NCBI GenBank assembly: GCA_011800155.1
Contig: CM022374.1
Coordinates: 2,170,001 to 2,234,000, forward strand
DNA length: 64,000 nucleotides
Direction of reading: 5' to 3'
DNA from: Flammulina velutipes
Lineage: Eukaryota; Basidiomycota; Agaricomycetes; Agaricales; Physalacriaceae
The notes beneath the pieces are model-generated. The model saw only the letters and a list, made by a program, of their open reading frames with translations, was not told where the DNA came from and did no database searches. Position 1 is the first letter of the stretch; each line of letters begins with the position of its first letter. The position numbers were made by a program, and so were the translations under genes. This document shows positions 34,763-46,195 of this stretch, one piece after another.

Positions 34763-37496
34763 ATGTCATTTGCTGGTACACCACTCGGCCAAGGCAGACG
34801 TCTGGATCACAACACATTTCTCGGGAAACCGCCAACAACTGACCGTCCAATACCCACATCTTATTCATTCGGGTGAGTCTGCTCGCCGTTGCCACCGACG
34901 ACGAGCTCAACGTGCATTCAGAGCACCCGCATTAGGCTCCCGATCCCCACCCAAACCAACGACCACCGCGACCGCGACCGCACGTGAGCGTCCAAAGCCT
35001 GCGACCGATCACGACGACGGAACACTGACCACCCGGCCAGAAAAGTGGTCCGTCAAAGACACTTCAGTCAACATCGCCTCCGCCTTTTACCAGGCAGCAG
35101 ACTCGATGAGCAACCCCCATTCATCGTCGTGGGCAGCAGCGTCGGGCTCGACAAGAACAGCGGCAGTACCACGCAGCACCTCTGTCGAGTACGAGACCGC
35201 CAATGCATCCAGACGCTTCGCACCCCCGCCAAAACGACTCAACTCAAACGCATCCATCGCGTCCAGACCCCTCGCAAAGACAGTCTCTGCCACCATCGTT
35301 CCAGACTCCGAGGACGAGGACAGCAGAGCAAAATCACCCCTCCAAGACGTCGCATCCAAACTCTCCTTTTTCGTACGACAACGCTCCCAGGAGCCCTCAG
35401 CAGAGGGCCTCAATGGCAGCTACGACTACTCCAACGAGGAGCGCGACTTTCAGAACCAGAACAAACGCAAAGCCGCACACAAACGCGGTGGCATGTCCAC
35501 CGACAACAAGGCCTACAAGCCCTCCATGTCAGACATGGAGGCCTCCGATGAAGAGTTTGCAGACGATGACAATCGCAAGCGCAAGTCCAAAAAGAAGGAC
35601 GCTGGTCGAGTCAACACCCTCCCTACCATCGGAGAGTCCAAGCAGCGCAAGAAGAAAAAGAGATCAGCGCCAAAGGCTGCAGGACAGCAAGAAAGTGAAG
35701 AAGACGAAGAGGACGAGCAAGAAGTGCGTCTTTTTATTTATTTTTTATTCGTCAACTTTTGTTCATTTCCCCAGCAGCACCATTCACAGAATGGCTCACT
35801 CCATACATCAATACCACCTCGAGCAGCATCTCGAGTACCATCTATACCCGCCGCAGACCCAGCCGATGTCAGTATGGACGTCGAAGGCCTGCAGCACATA
35901 CCAGAAGGCGACGAGCCGCCGGAGCAAGATTCTTCTTATCTGCTCTCCTCCGAACCTCAGCGCGCATCGTCCGTAGGCGCAACGCTCGGCAAGGGCATCA
36001 ACAACACCTTCCACGGCGTCCGATACGTCGTCAACGGCGGCAACTCCCTAGTGTCTGCAGCATTCTGGCTGTTCGGGCGCGTGTTGGGGACGATGCTCAA
36101 CACGCTCTTCAAGACGCCGATGGGTTGGCTTCTTCGAGGCTCCTTCGGCGGCTTTTTGCGATATTTGGTGGTTGGGCTAACTATCATGGGCGCCTGGTAT
36201 TTCCTGCAACAACCACTATCACACATGATACCCTCACTCCCCGGGCGGACGTATTCACCCCCGGAAGCGCCTGCTGCAGACATTTCGGAGCTGAACAGTC
36301 GCCTCCTTAGCATCGAGAGCACCCTATCGCAACTTTTACACGACTCTGAACGGACGAGGTCCAAGGTGGAAGGCGAGGCGCGATCACACAACGAGGTCGC
36401 TCATCGCTTGGGATCCCTGGAAACCAAGGTTCAGAAAGAAAACAAGAGGGCAACAGAGGCTGATGAACAGTATCGGGACGCTGCGAGTCGTGCTCTACAG
36501 GCCCTGCGGAAGGAGATGGAGACTTTGCAGGGCCAGGTGCAGAGCAGCGCCTCGTCGCCAAAGGCAGAAGTTGGGAGTGACGAAGAAGCGCGCGCGAAGC
36601 TCAAGACTCTGGAGGAGCGCCTGGGTTCAGTCGAGGGTGGCGTGAAAGAGGCGTTGGAGATTGGCAAAGCAGGGGCGAAAGCTGGATCTGCGGTTGCCAG
36701 TCTGGCGTGGATCAATAACCTCGACAAGAAAGGCATCACCATCAAGTCCACTGACGGCAAGGACGTTACGGGGCTCATCACTCATATGATCAAGTCTGCA
36801 ATGACGATACAGAGCAAGGACACGCTTGCCAAGCCGGATTACGCTTTAAGCTCGACGGGCGGGCGGGTTATCCCTGGGCAGACCAGTCCTACCGTCGAAA
36901 TCATGCTGCCGGAGGGCGGGACCGGAATCGGACGACCGCCTGTGTGGGCTCTGCACCACGAGCTCCATGCTGGGCATTGTTGGCCGTTTGGTGGGTCGTC
37001 AGGCCGACTTGGAGTAGCACTCGCGGCGCCCGTCTACATATCCGAGGTGACCATCGACCACGTCCCCCGCGAAGTAGCGCACGACATGCGCACCGCACCC
37101 CGCACGATGGAAGTCTGGGGTCAGATCGATGGCAAAGACAACGTGGAGAAGATAGCTGCGTGGCGGGCGGAGAAGGCGAAACAGCGTGAGGAGGCGTTGA
37201 AGCGCGGGGAGGCGGTAGAGGCGGAAGTGCATCCGAAGGAGTACCCGGCGAAGCTGTGGGTGAAGATTGCGCGATTCGCGTATAACATCTATGATTCGAA
37301 CAACATCCAGACGTTCCCCGTTTTCGAGGAGATACGTGCGCTGGGTGTGGACTTTGGGATCGTGAACCTGAGGGTGCTGAACAACTGGGGGAGGGATGAT
37401 TACACATGCCTGTATCGATTCCGGGTGCATGGCGAGCTGCTTCGACCACCGCCTGCGCCGTTGCCCGAGGATGTCCTACGTTCAGCGGATCCGTAG
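34763..37496 (+). CDS. SUN-domain nuclear-envelope protein (Sad1-like)
   Basis: Exons 34763-34872, 34922-35723 and 35775-37496 give 877 aa. Intron 2 (51 nt) keeps the frame open if retained. The start MSFAGTPLGQGRRLDHNTF is chosen because the downstream frame joins only to it. The N-terminal 400 residues are disordered, acidic/basic and Lys-rich (nucleoplasmic). They are followed by a hydrophobic segment LRYLVVGLTIMGAWYFL, a coiled coil (residues about 500-630; RLLSIESTLSQLLHDSE, KTLEERLGSVEGGVKEAL) and the C-terminal SUN domain. SUN landmarks are DYALSSTGGRVIPGQTSP, CWPFGGSSGRLGVALA, YISEVTIDHVPREVA and VNNWGRDDYTCLYRFRVHG (as LNNWGRDDYTCLYRF here). It is the inner-nuclear-membrane half of the LINC bridge linking chromatin or the spindle pole body to the cytoskeleton. 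Confidence 0.93.
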
Positions 37497-37922
37497 ACTT
37501 TTTAGACTGTTTAGCTTACATTATCGTGGCGCCCACATTCCTTTTCATTGTGATTATTTAGTTATCTGCTCTCTTTATTTTCTGTTTCTCTTTGACCTGT
37601 TGATACTTTGTTATTAGCTTCCCGCTCATTTTTCTGATGCCGCTGTGTACGAGTATACTTAATTTTAGCAGTTGAACAAGCGTATGATCGTTGAGAGGCG
37701 ACGGTGGCGCTTGACATATTGAGTTCTGATCCGTGTGCCGTATGTTCCGAAGGATTGGCCAATGATTGGCCCATGCCACTGGCAGGGCTACCGTGTGGTG
37801 GAGAACGACGACGGTCGTTATCGTGGTCTGAACGCTCCCCAGTCCACTTTTTTCCATTTCTTTTTCCCTTTCCTTTCCTTTGACTGGCCCAGGCGGCAGA
37901 ATCTCACCCACCTTCGTTTGAA
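37497..37922. other. Intergenic, nothing seen
   Basis: Pyrimidine-rich just before the next start; no gene seen. Confidence 0.4.
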
Positions 37923-40210
37923 ATGAAGTTCTACGCTATCACTAATGGTCTCCAGCTCGCTGTACGTTTTCCATTTTGATCAAAGGAGGCGCTTACGATG
38001 ACCCAAACAGTGGGAACGCTTGACGCTATCTCGTCTGACGACCGCGTATTTTATATTCTCAGTGGCGCATTGTATCATCCAAGTCGCGCTGCAGGCGACT
38101 GCGTTCAGCATTAACGCGCAGGCTGCGTCTTTCATCTGGGACTTGGCCGGGCAGGGCAAGTTTTTCAAGAGTCTGGTCATTCCCGATCTGCAGGAGGATT
38201 CTCTGAGGGTATGCCCTAGCAATATCCTTAATGACGAGTCATTAGCGACGGAGTGCGTCGTCGTTTGGAATGCCGAAGTTCAGAACTTCCCGTCTGGCCA
38301 GTTCCCGGGGGATACTTCGACGATCGCGGTGGCCACTAGCTCCTTTGAGGTGGCGACGGCGACGGTTACGACGGGTACTTCGCAATCGACATCTCTTCCT
38401 GCTGTAGAGGAAGAAGAGGAAGAAGAGGAAGAAGAGGAAGAGGAAGAAGAGGATGAGGAGGACTCTGATTCTGACTCTGATGATGAATTTGATTCCGATT
38501 CTGACTCTGATTCTGACGACGAATTTGAGGATGATGATGAAGAGGAAGAGGAGGCTGGGGTTCCAGCGCCAGCGACAACAACAGCGACTCTGCCATCAGC
38601 AAGCACCTCGTTACCTACGTCTCCAGTGAGTATATAGGATCCCCCTAGATTGCCCCCTCACCCTCCTCCAGGTCCTTCTTCCCAGAACCGACTACTTCGA
38701 GACTATCACCCTCGCAGCGAATGAGTTGTCCGAAGAGTGTCTCGAGTCGCTACATTACCCAGGATTCGTGCACGTCCAATTCCTTTCATTACCCTCTTTA
38801 TCCAATCTTACCTTTTCTCCAGGTTGGACAACACGAAACGGGAGGACATTGTGTTCATCTGCTTCCAGTTCTGGGTGTTGGGCATGTCCATCGTTGCGAT
38901 CCTCACGGAGTCGATACCGCACATCATCGCATCGTGCATTACACATCTCATGGCGACGGCTTGGGCCGCCGTTCAGATTGTGCACACGTCCAACTTCAAG
39001 GATAATTACCACCGTGCTGTCATCGATGGTGCATGCCAGGGGACCGCTCTGATCCCGCACTACTGGGATGCGCGCTCCAAAGCCGAGTATCCCACCCTCG
39101 TTCTAAACGTTGTCGCTCTCTTCGTTTCGCTGTTCTTGACGTGGAAGCTTATGAAGGTGCGCCCTTTCTAGTTCTTTCACACTTCATTGACTTATTCCCT
39201 CTCTCCAGACTTTCGGCTGGCAGACATTCAAACGGATGGGTGCATCGCTCACTATCAACCGCGCCTATCATATGCTCCTTGCTCTATACACGTTGCTGCA
39301 ACTCTCGTTCTTCTTCATGATCATCACTGTCTCCCTATGGCTCGACAATCTTTTCAACGGTGTAGCTGCAGATGTTGCTCTAGCCCCGACTCTTTACAAA
39401 GTGACCGCTTTCCTCATCCTCTTCGTGAGTTGTATGAATCAACTGGAGGGATACTTATTGACGCCTATTTTAGATGCTACCTATATGGGTTCTCATGGTA
39501 AGATTCTGCGCACCTTCCATTTTCACGTATTCATCCATATATTAGGGCTGGTACGGTGCTACTAAGGAACGACGGGGATGGATGTACACATTCCTTGTGC
39601 TGTCCGTCGTATACATGGTCAGTTGGGCCACGATGTTCCTCTCGCATACCTTCCGCTGGACCTTCATCAACTGGCGCTTCTACACGGTCATGGCCTCCGC
39701 CTCCATCCTCCTCACTGTCGTAGCATTGGTTCTCGGAATCCTCTGCCGCATCAACTTTGGCAAAGGTCTCATCACCCCAGATAGTCAGCGTCTTCTTCTA
39801 TGATACATGAGACACACATTCTGACGGTTTAAACAGCTGATTCATACAGCAAACATTCACGCCACTCGTCCAAGGAAGGCTTGGTGTCGCCGTACACCGT
39901 GTTTGATGATGAAGAGAAGGTTGCATTCCCCGAGCGCCGCACCGACCGGTTCCTCCGCACGTTCTCCAAGGTCTTCCCTGCGAGGCAGCCAGCGCCGGTT
40001 CCGACGTTCACACAGGTGGTACCGAGCATGCCTTCGAATGCGTTCTTTGGCGATGGACGTCCACATGAGAAGGGGAAGCTGCCGGATTTGCCTTTGGCGC
40101 GTCCCGGATTCAAGGAGCTTGTTCTGCGTAGCAACACCGCGTCCACCAAGAGGACCTCGTACAGTAGTTTCGACACGGCCTCCATTAAGAGGAGCTCTTA
40201 CGGTAGCTAG
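37923..40210 (+). CDS. Multi-pass membrane protein with acidic Glu/Asp-Ser tract
   Basis: Eight exons: 37923-37961, 38011-38625, 38672-38736, 38823-39156, 39209-39424, 39474-39497, 39546-39783 and 39837-40210, 634 aa. The 24-nt exon 39474-39497 restores the reading ..LILFMLPIWVLMGWYGATK.. About seven hydrophobic segments are seen (AYFIFSVAHCIIQVAL; FQFWVLGMSIVAILTE; LVLNVVALFVSLFLTW; LLALYTLLQLSFFFMIITV; FLVLSVVYMVSWATMFL; VMASASILLTVVALVLGIL). A lumenal or extracellular-type loop near residues 135-195 holds an uninterrupted run of Glu then alternating Asp/Ser. The C-terminal tail is cytosolic-looking and Ser-rich. It resembles a conserved but unnamed agaricomycete membrane-protein family (recollection). 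Function unknown. Confidence 0.8.
38407..38560 (+). repeat. Low-complexity GAA/GAT microsatellite-like coding tract
   Basis: Reiterated GAGGAAGAAG then TCTGATTCTGA units encode a Glu run followed by (Asp-Ser)n-Asp-Asp-Glu-Phe. It lies in exon 2 of the membrane-protein gene and is likely to vary in length between strains. Confidence 0.8.
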
Positions 40211-40542
40211 GTTTCGTTGATCGTTCACACTGTCTTCGTATTTGTTTCGTTTGTTCTGGATTGTTGTATTGTAATTACTTGTGCAATTGACTTGCATACC
40301 AGAAGCAACGAGCATTCTTTTATCAGGCCGTTGCATCGCTGGCATCTGGGAGGAACTGTAAAGTGGCACCGCAGAATGGATACAATAAGATGATGGTGCG
40401 CTCGAGACAGACCTTATTGCTGGACGCTGCGCGTTGAACTTTGCAATATTGAGCTGGTGCTGAATAAAGATCAAAGTTGGATCAAACAAGGTTGAAGCTT
40501 GTAGATTACCGGGCCGGGAAAGTGCTCTATTCCCTCACGATC

Positions 40543-40578
40543 ATTGACCACCGACTGCTGATTGACCACCGACTGCTG
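40543..40578 (+). repeat. Two tandem 18-bp repeats
   Basis: ATTGACCACCGACTGCTG is repeated exactly twice in succession, followed by a partial third unit (CTTGACCTGC). Confidence 0.85.
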
Positions 40579-40788
40579 CTTGACCTGCTCGGCCTCATTG
40601 CCTCCTTAGCCTTGGCTACTCTGAAGATTGTACAATTCGCACACCGTTCAAACCTTCTCGCGTACAATACAGCACCGTTGTGTATCTGTCAGTGGCTAGG
40701 ATGCGTCAATCTGTCTCATTTCTGGGTGATTGACCAATACAACATGTACAATATGCTGCTCCTATTGCCGACGTGACCTTGTCCAGGG

Positions 40789-40795
40789 TATATAA
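40789..40795 (+). promoter_or_regulatory. TATA box of WPGY gene A
   Basis: TATATAA lies 44 nt before the main start codon. The same TATATAAGGCG string sits at 56110-56120 (minus strand) ahead of paralogue C. Conservation in both copies supports a core promoter. Confidence 0.55.
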
Positions 40796-40832
40796 GGCGT
40801 CGAAGACGAGCCATGGCACTCGCATCGCAGCC

Positions 40833-42094
40833 ATGTACCCTTCCAACTCGCAGGACTACTACCTCTACGGCGAACAACAACCTCCTCCCTTACAACAGAC
40901 ACCGCGGAATCATCCAAGCTATGCGCCACAACAGAACCACGGGCAATTCGTGGGCCATGGTTCGACTTATGCTAATGGCCCGGGGCACCTTCAGATGCAG
41001 CATTCGAACGGGGGATATGAAACTACGCCTACGGTTCCCTACTATGCCACGGCAGAGTCTCTTCAACGCGACTTTGACCAATACATGCGGGAGACTGGGT
41101 CGATAGCTCCTTTGCCCCCTGCTACACATCACTCAGGACAGGCCATCCACCCCTACCACCAACAGCCTCCCGCCACGAACTCTCGAGCGCATCCGTGAGT
41201 GATTTGGGATCGTATCGCGTCGAATGGTTTTTTACGAGTTATAGTTACCCGACTTATCGTGATGCTCGTGCGCCGACTGGGGGCTACCACGGCGGGCAAG
41301 AGGCCAATTATCCCGTCAGTGGCCGAGGAACAGAGGTCAGTACAACGTTCACCATTAAATTTCTTTCCTTCAAATCTCATATGCTTTCGTAGTCTTCGAG
41401 TTCTACCCGGCCTCGCCCTTCTGTGAGCAACTCATATGCAAAAGTGGGCCCCGCGCCGCTGCCTAAGGGATCTCGAACAGCCCGCCATGATGAGGTGGTC
41501 GAAGATGCACCAATCTCCCCCTATGCCAAGCTAGGCAATGTGATGGGGCCTCTTGGGCCGACAAACTACGTCGTTGTACCGCAACACTGGTTCTACTGGA
41601 ACAACCCCATTGTCCCGCCCATCGAATTCTTGGCGAAGGGGTGTCGTGAGCTTGGGGTTGGACTGAAGGAAATAAGGTCGAGAAGTGTCGCCATCGAGAA
41701 TTCGAAGGATAAGGTGTTACAGAAGTTGACAGGTATCCGAGTGCTCAGGATCAAGATTGAGGTGTGTGTTTTACTCACCGTCCTATCTTGTAGTTGGAAG
41801 CTGATTGAAACGGTTCATGCTCAGTGGCCTGGATATCATACTCCGTTCGAGGGCCTGATTAAGACGGATGACGGAAACATCACTCGTGACGAGCTGCTCG
41901 ACAAGCTCTGCGCTGCGGTGGTTGATTATGTACTGATGTTGAAGGACACCAGAGCTAAGGTGGTCAAAGAATCCTCAAAGTGGATGATCGGTGGGAAAGG
42001 CGGCTTGGAGATGGAGACATTTTCCATCACTGGGCTCTTTCACCGGGGAGGAGCCTATTTCCAGCCTGAGATTTGGGTGCCCCGCCGCCTGTAA
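40833..42094 (+). CDS. Pro/Gln-rich WPGY-motif protein, copy A
   Basis: Exons 40833-41194, 41245-41335, 41393-41761 and 41825-42094 give 363 aa. The N-terminal half is disordered and rich in Gln, Pro, His, Tyr (QQPPPLQQTPRNHPSY; GYHGGQEANYP). The C-terminal half is globular: GPTNYVVVPQHWFYW, PPIEFLAKGCRELGVGL, IKIE|WPGYHTPFEG, DGNITRDELLDKLCAAVVDY and RGGAYFQPEIWVPRR. The last intron removes WKLIETVHAQ (CTGAT branch, CTCAG acceptor), which is supported by the same arrangement in copy C. I recognise a recurrent agaricomycete pattern (WPGY..+.R..D..ITR.+L) without a functional name. An ATG 20 nt upstream opens an overlapping ORF in another frame. Confidence 0.75.
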
Positions 42095-42385
42095 GAGACG
42101 TGAGAACGCGTTGTGAATTGTACATATATATAAGTAATGTGGGTCAAGTCTAATATATTGTCACCATTCTCCATCTGGTGCTTTTGGCGTTTGCAGAATT
42201 CAGGCGGCTCACTTGGGCACGCCAACACAGAGCCTACTACAAACATCCTCCGTTCGTGATAATCGTACATTCAATATAATGTATGACCATCTGTATGCTT
42301 CAAGTATTTTATTGACCTAGCAAGGATGAGATACAATTGTGTAATCGGTGAGGCGTTGATAAAGTCACTAAGATTCGACACAATT

Positions 42386-43136
42386 TTAAGCACAAGGGAG
42401 ATTGGTATGTAAGCAGCCTGAGGGCGGTTGAGAAGTCAAAGTGTTTAGTGACATTTCCTCACTCTCTTCACGCAATCGCTTCTCTACATCGTCAAGAATC
42501 CCTTGGGTTACTATTGCACAACGTGAGTACGCAATCGCCTTAAGAAAGAAAAACATACATATAACACCACGCGGTTTCCACTTGAACCTCTTCGGCGACA
42601 AATACCATCGGGGGTCTTGCCCTCCAAATAGGTCGTCCCGAATGGAGTCAATCATCTGCTCCTTGGGAAGTATTCCCTTGTAGTTGCTCCCAAGAACAAG
42701 GCCGTAACTGAGGTTCCCATTCGAATCTCCGAGTTCAACCAGTTCGCAGCGTTCTTGTAGATCCTCCGGAATCTTGTATCGTTCATGAAGAAGATATGGA
42801 AGGTTGACCATCGACGTCCTCTTGCGAGGCCTACCATCCTTGTAGTAGTAAACATCATTCTTGAAATGGTTTTGTACGATATTGAACAGCGCCTCGTCTT
42901 CAAGCAGCCACCCGCAGTACAGCAGCGGTGGATCGTAGCCAGGGATATAGTCCTTGCAGAAAAGTGGGATTGGATACTTGTCGAATGCGATTGGTGTTGC
43001 AGCGCATAACCGCGCATAGTCCTGCAGAACATATACTAATGTCAGGATCAGTAAGAGCTCAATGGGCTTGGACTCCAACCTCTTGTTTATAGTGGAATTG
43101 TCGGTTGTCTGGCGCGAGAAATGGTATGTCGTCCAT
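42386..43136 (-). CDS. Unrecognised 214-aa protein, family D
   Basis: Exons 43080-43136, 42559-43021 and 42386-42510 join in phase. It starts MDDIPFLAPDNRQFHYKQE and continues DYARLCAATPIAFDKYPIP, YIPGYDPPLLYCGWLLEDE, LPYLLHERYKIPEDLQERC, GLVLGSNYKGILPKEQM, FGGQDPRWYLSPKRFKW and ILDDVEKRLREESEE. There is no signal peptide or membrane segment and no known domain. A second, damaged copy lies at 56546-57364. Both copies are divergently arranged beside a WPGY-family gene, which suggests the two were duplicated as a unit. The convergent neighbour on the other side is WPGY copy A. Confidence 0.65.
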
Positions 43137-43639
43137 GTGTGTGGTAGAATTCGAAGAGGGTCAACCTCGAATTTACTTTTCTGCTTGTTGAGCAGCGCCG
43201 CGTAGATACAATCAGTTGATAGTGCGTTCAAGATAGGCCTTTCTTCTGGCCATTGCGTGTTGGATATTGAGCTGGCGTTGAATTAAAAATCAAGGTCGTA
43301 GTTGAACGTGTTAGAGACAATTTCGGTCTCCGGACCGACAACTTCCCTGCTTTCCTCTTCCATGACCACCGACCGTTGCTGGCCAGATTGCCTCAACTTC
43401 AAACTTGGCTACTCTGAAGACTCTGTCGCAGCCTATGAATCTGTCATGCCGCGTGCTTCGCCCAACGACAGGTCGTTATTCAAATCACGACAAAGCATAA
43501 ACACCTTTCTCTTCTTTCTATCTGTCAGTGGCTAGGACAGGTCAACATGCTTCCTTTCTGGGTGGTCAATCGATACAACCTACACAATGAACTCCTGTGA
43601 TTATAGACACGACTCTGTCCTGGATATTCGAGGCATCGA

Positions 43640-44975
43640 AGACGACTCATGGTAATTTCATCTCAAACCGTATCTATTCTTCCGACTCGCAGGACTACGT
43701 CTATATTCCTGACTGAGTATACGACAACACCCACTCGTATCAATATCGACAGACGCGCCTGAATGAAGTCCTAGATCCAATGTCTACATCGCAATACAAC
43801 TACGGGCAGAGTCATTCCATGGACCATGGCTCGACTTATGCCAATCGGGGTATCTCCAGATGCCCCATTCGAACGCGGGCTATGAGGTTATGTCTACGGC
43901 TCCGTACCATGACACGGCAGAGTCTATTTAACGCGACTTTGACAAGTACATGCGGGAGATTGTGGTGATGGCTCCTTTGCCCCCTGCTACACATCACCCA
44001 GCACATGCTATCCAACCGTACAACACACAGCCTCTTGTCATGGCCAATCCGTAAGTGATTTAGGATCGTATCGCGTTGTTGGTTGTTTAGTTTCTGACAA
44101 GTCATAGTTACCGACGGTGACGTCCATACGCCAGCTTGGGACTACCACGGCGGGAAACAGCCCAATATACCTGTCAGTAACCCAGGGAAAGAGGTAAGTA
44201 GAACATTCAATATCCAATCTCTATTTTTCTAATTCCACATGCTTTCGTAGCCTTCGATTTCCACGCGACCTCGCCCTTCTGCAAGCAAACCATATTCGAA
44301 AGTGATCCCCGCGGCGCTGCCCAAAGAGTCTCGAACAGTCTGCAAGGATGAGGTGGTCACAGGTGCACTAATGTACCCCACCACTACCAAACTCACCAAT
44401 CCGCTGGGACCTCTTGGGCCTCCAAACTACGTCGTTGTGCCGCAGATCACTTTCCCTTGGGGTCGTATGCCAGCACTAGCATCCCGCCCATCACGGTTTA
44501 TGCCGAAAGGGCGGCGTGAACTTTGGATCAATCTCGCGCAAGGATTGTCTGAAAGACCCGCCATCGAGAATTCGGACGATAAGTCTGGCGCAAGGCATCC
44601 AAGAGGTCAAGGTCAAGTTTCAGGTGTGTTTTCCCTCCTTGCTCTGTCGGGCTCTGTCGTAGCTGGCGGCTAATTAGATCAGGTTTTCCCTTTGAGACAC
44701 GGATTAGGACGCGTGATGGGAATATCACTCGTGGCGAGCTGCTCAACGAGCTCTGCAGTGCAGTGGTTGAATTTGTCTTGATGTCGAAGAAGGAGGAGAG
44801 CGCTAATGTGTCCAAAGGATATGCAAGGTGGAAGATTGGGAGCAGAGACTTGAAGGCGGATATGTTCTTCATCACTGGGCTGATCCACCGGGGAGGAAAC
44901 TATTTTCAACCTGAGATTTGGGCGCCTCGTCGGAGCAAGGATTCAGAGCGAGGACGCGTTGCAAGTTGTACATAA
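43640..44975 (+). pseudogene. WPGY-motif protein, copy B, decayed
   Basis: The region parallels copies A and C, including the upstream GTCAGTGGCTAGGA and the 5' exon. The N-terminal frame hits a stop soon after SQDYVYIPD, and the Gln/Pro-rich part is shortened and frameshifted. The third exon is readable (RPRPSASKPYSKVIPAALP, GPPNYVVVPQITFPW) but shifts frame near 44584 (..LAQGIQEVKVKFQ). WPGY itself is not found, yet the last exon remains open (TRDGNITRGELLNELCSAV; RGGNYFQPEIWAP). Translation of an intact protein is unlikely. Confidence 0.75.
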
Positions 44976-45030
44976 GTTGTACGAGTACCAGTCTATTTTG
45001 ATATTAAGTATACTCTATTTTGAATCAAAC

Positions 45031-45903
45031 TCACGAGTGCAAATCTCTCCCGTAGGCCTCTAGTATGACTTTGAGCTGACCAACGTTGAACAACAAAGGT
45101 AGGGTCTTTTCCAAGTGTTTCTTAAATTCTGCTTGTTTTGCCGTCTCGGTTCCTTCGGGAATCTCTACGACACCGGGGAATATGCCAACGGGCGGCCCCC
45201 AGTCTATAGGGAATATAAATTCAAATGTCTCTGAGCAGTAAATATTCCGAAGGTGGAAGTCTTTGTAGCTGAATCCAGATCATCAGCGAAGCGATATGAG
45301 CTCGAGGATGGTTGGGACGCACACCAGTCGGTACTGTTTGATATATGAGACGAGGTGTAACTCGATAGTCTCTCGGAGGGTTTTTAATCCCTTTGCCGCG
45401 TCGATGGACTTGTTTGCCATGTACCATTCATGAAACGGTTTCAAAGGTGGTTCGTCTTTACGAAGGTTGAACAAGATAAGGTAGGAGAAGTCGTCGTCGG
45501 ATTTGTGATCTAAAAGCAAGTTAACCTATCGTTCGTTGTAAGTGAATGGTATTTTCCGTGAAATGGAAAGCACCTACGGTTTCCGCGTACTTGATTTCTT
45601 TATCTGCGTTACTTCCTTTTCTAACGATTTTCAAGATGGCAGGCCAATTATCGTAGTCTTCTGTGAATTCATAGGTGTCGGAATTGGTGCCTTGGTCTGA
45701 GATGGGTATGAGGCCATAGTCTTTGTTGTGGAACTTTTCAGTTTGCTTTACGGGCCCGCGAGCAAGCCTTTGATGTGGATATAGATGTAGGCTGAATGAA
45801 GAGGATTAGCTGATGGAGACCAAGAGAGCTAGGAGGTATACGATGCAGTAGTAGAACTAGCAAGAAGGAGGACGAGAGAGAAAACATTGAGGTGGTAGTG
45901 CAT
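45031..45903 (-). CDS. Predicted secreted kinase-like protein
   Basis: Exons 45842-45903, 45578-45791, 45323-45525 and 45031-45268 give 238 aa, all in phase. It starts MHYHLNVFSLVLLLASSTTA, a textbook signal peptide. Kinase-fold features follow in order: WPAILKIVRKG (candidate ATP-anchoring Lys), DKEIKYAETVNLLLDH (candidate helix-C Glu), SYLILFNLRKDEPPL (hinge region), YRLVYKDFHLRNIYC (catalytic Asp with D-x-H-x-x-N) and FIFPIDWGPPVG (metal-binding Asp in IDWG). The domain is compact and its C-lobe is short. This matches the pattern of agaricomycete phosphotransferase-like proteins. The combination with a signal peptide suggests action in the secretory pathway or outside the cell, which is inference. 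Confidence 0.65.
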
Positions 45904-46195
45904 TGTGAACATAGCGGCTGGGTGTAGATCAGCAATATAAGGTCCGTTACTTGAACACCGCCACCGTAAATTTTGGTTGCCCAGTACCGCCACAAGAGAA
46001 ATGAAACCCATCACTGAACTGCGCCACAAAATTCAAGCCCAGTGAACTAAGTACAGAGATCAGGTGTATTTTGGTCGAGTAGCGTGCTGATGGTGATGGG
46101 CGTTCAAAGCCCAAAATGGCAACGGCTTCGTCTTTGTCTCCCATCCAACACTTTTTTCTCTTTTTCTTTCAATTTCGCGCACGACGTCCAGCACG
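45904..46195. promoter_or_regulatory. Divergent promoter of the secreted kinase-like gene and the EBP1 homologue
   Basis: 292 bp between start codons. A pyrimidine-rich run (CTTTTTTCTCTTTTTCTTTC) immediately precedes the EBP1-type start. Confidence 0.4.

Larger units (their letters stand above)
40211..40832. other. Upstream region of WPGY gene A
   Basis: The 250 bp before gene A are similar by eye to the region upstream of paralogue C (56131-56400) and, more weakly, upstream of the decayed copy (43300-43620). Shared strings include GTCAGTGGCTAGGA, TTTCTGGGTG and TATATAAGGCG. A tandem repeat and TATA box are listed separately. Confidence 0.5.

Noticed and set aside
38280..38606. 108-codon antisense Ser/Glu-rich ORF
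   Set aside because: It is the complement of the GAA/GAT low-complexity tract in a well-supported plus-strand gene; no independent support.
39498..39545. Apparent one-base frameshift in the membrane-protein gene
   Set aside because: An additional intron at 39425-39473 (GTGAGT..TTTTAG, 49 nt) restores the frame exactly and gives a better protein reading through a 24-nt exon.
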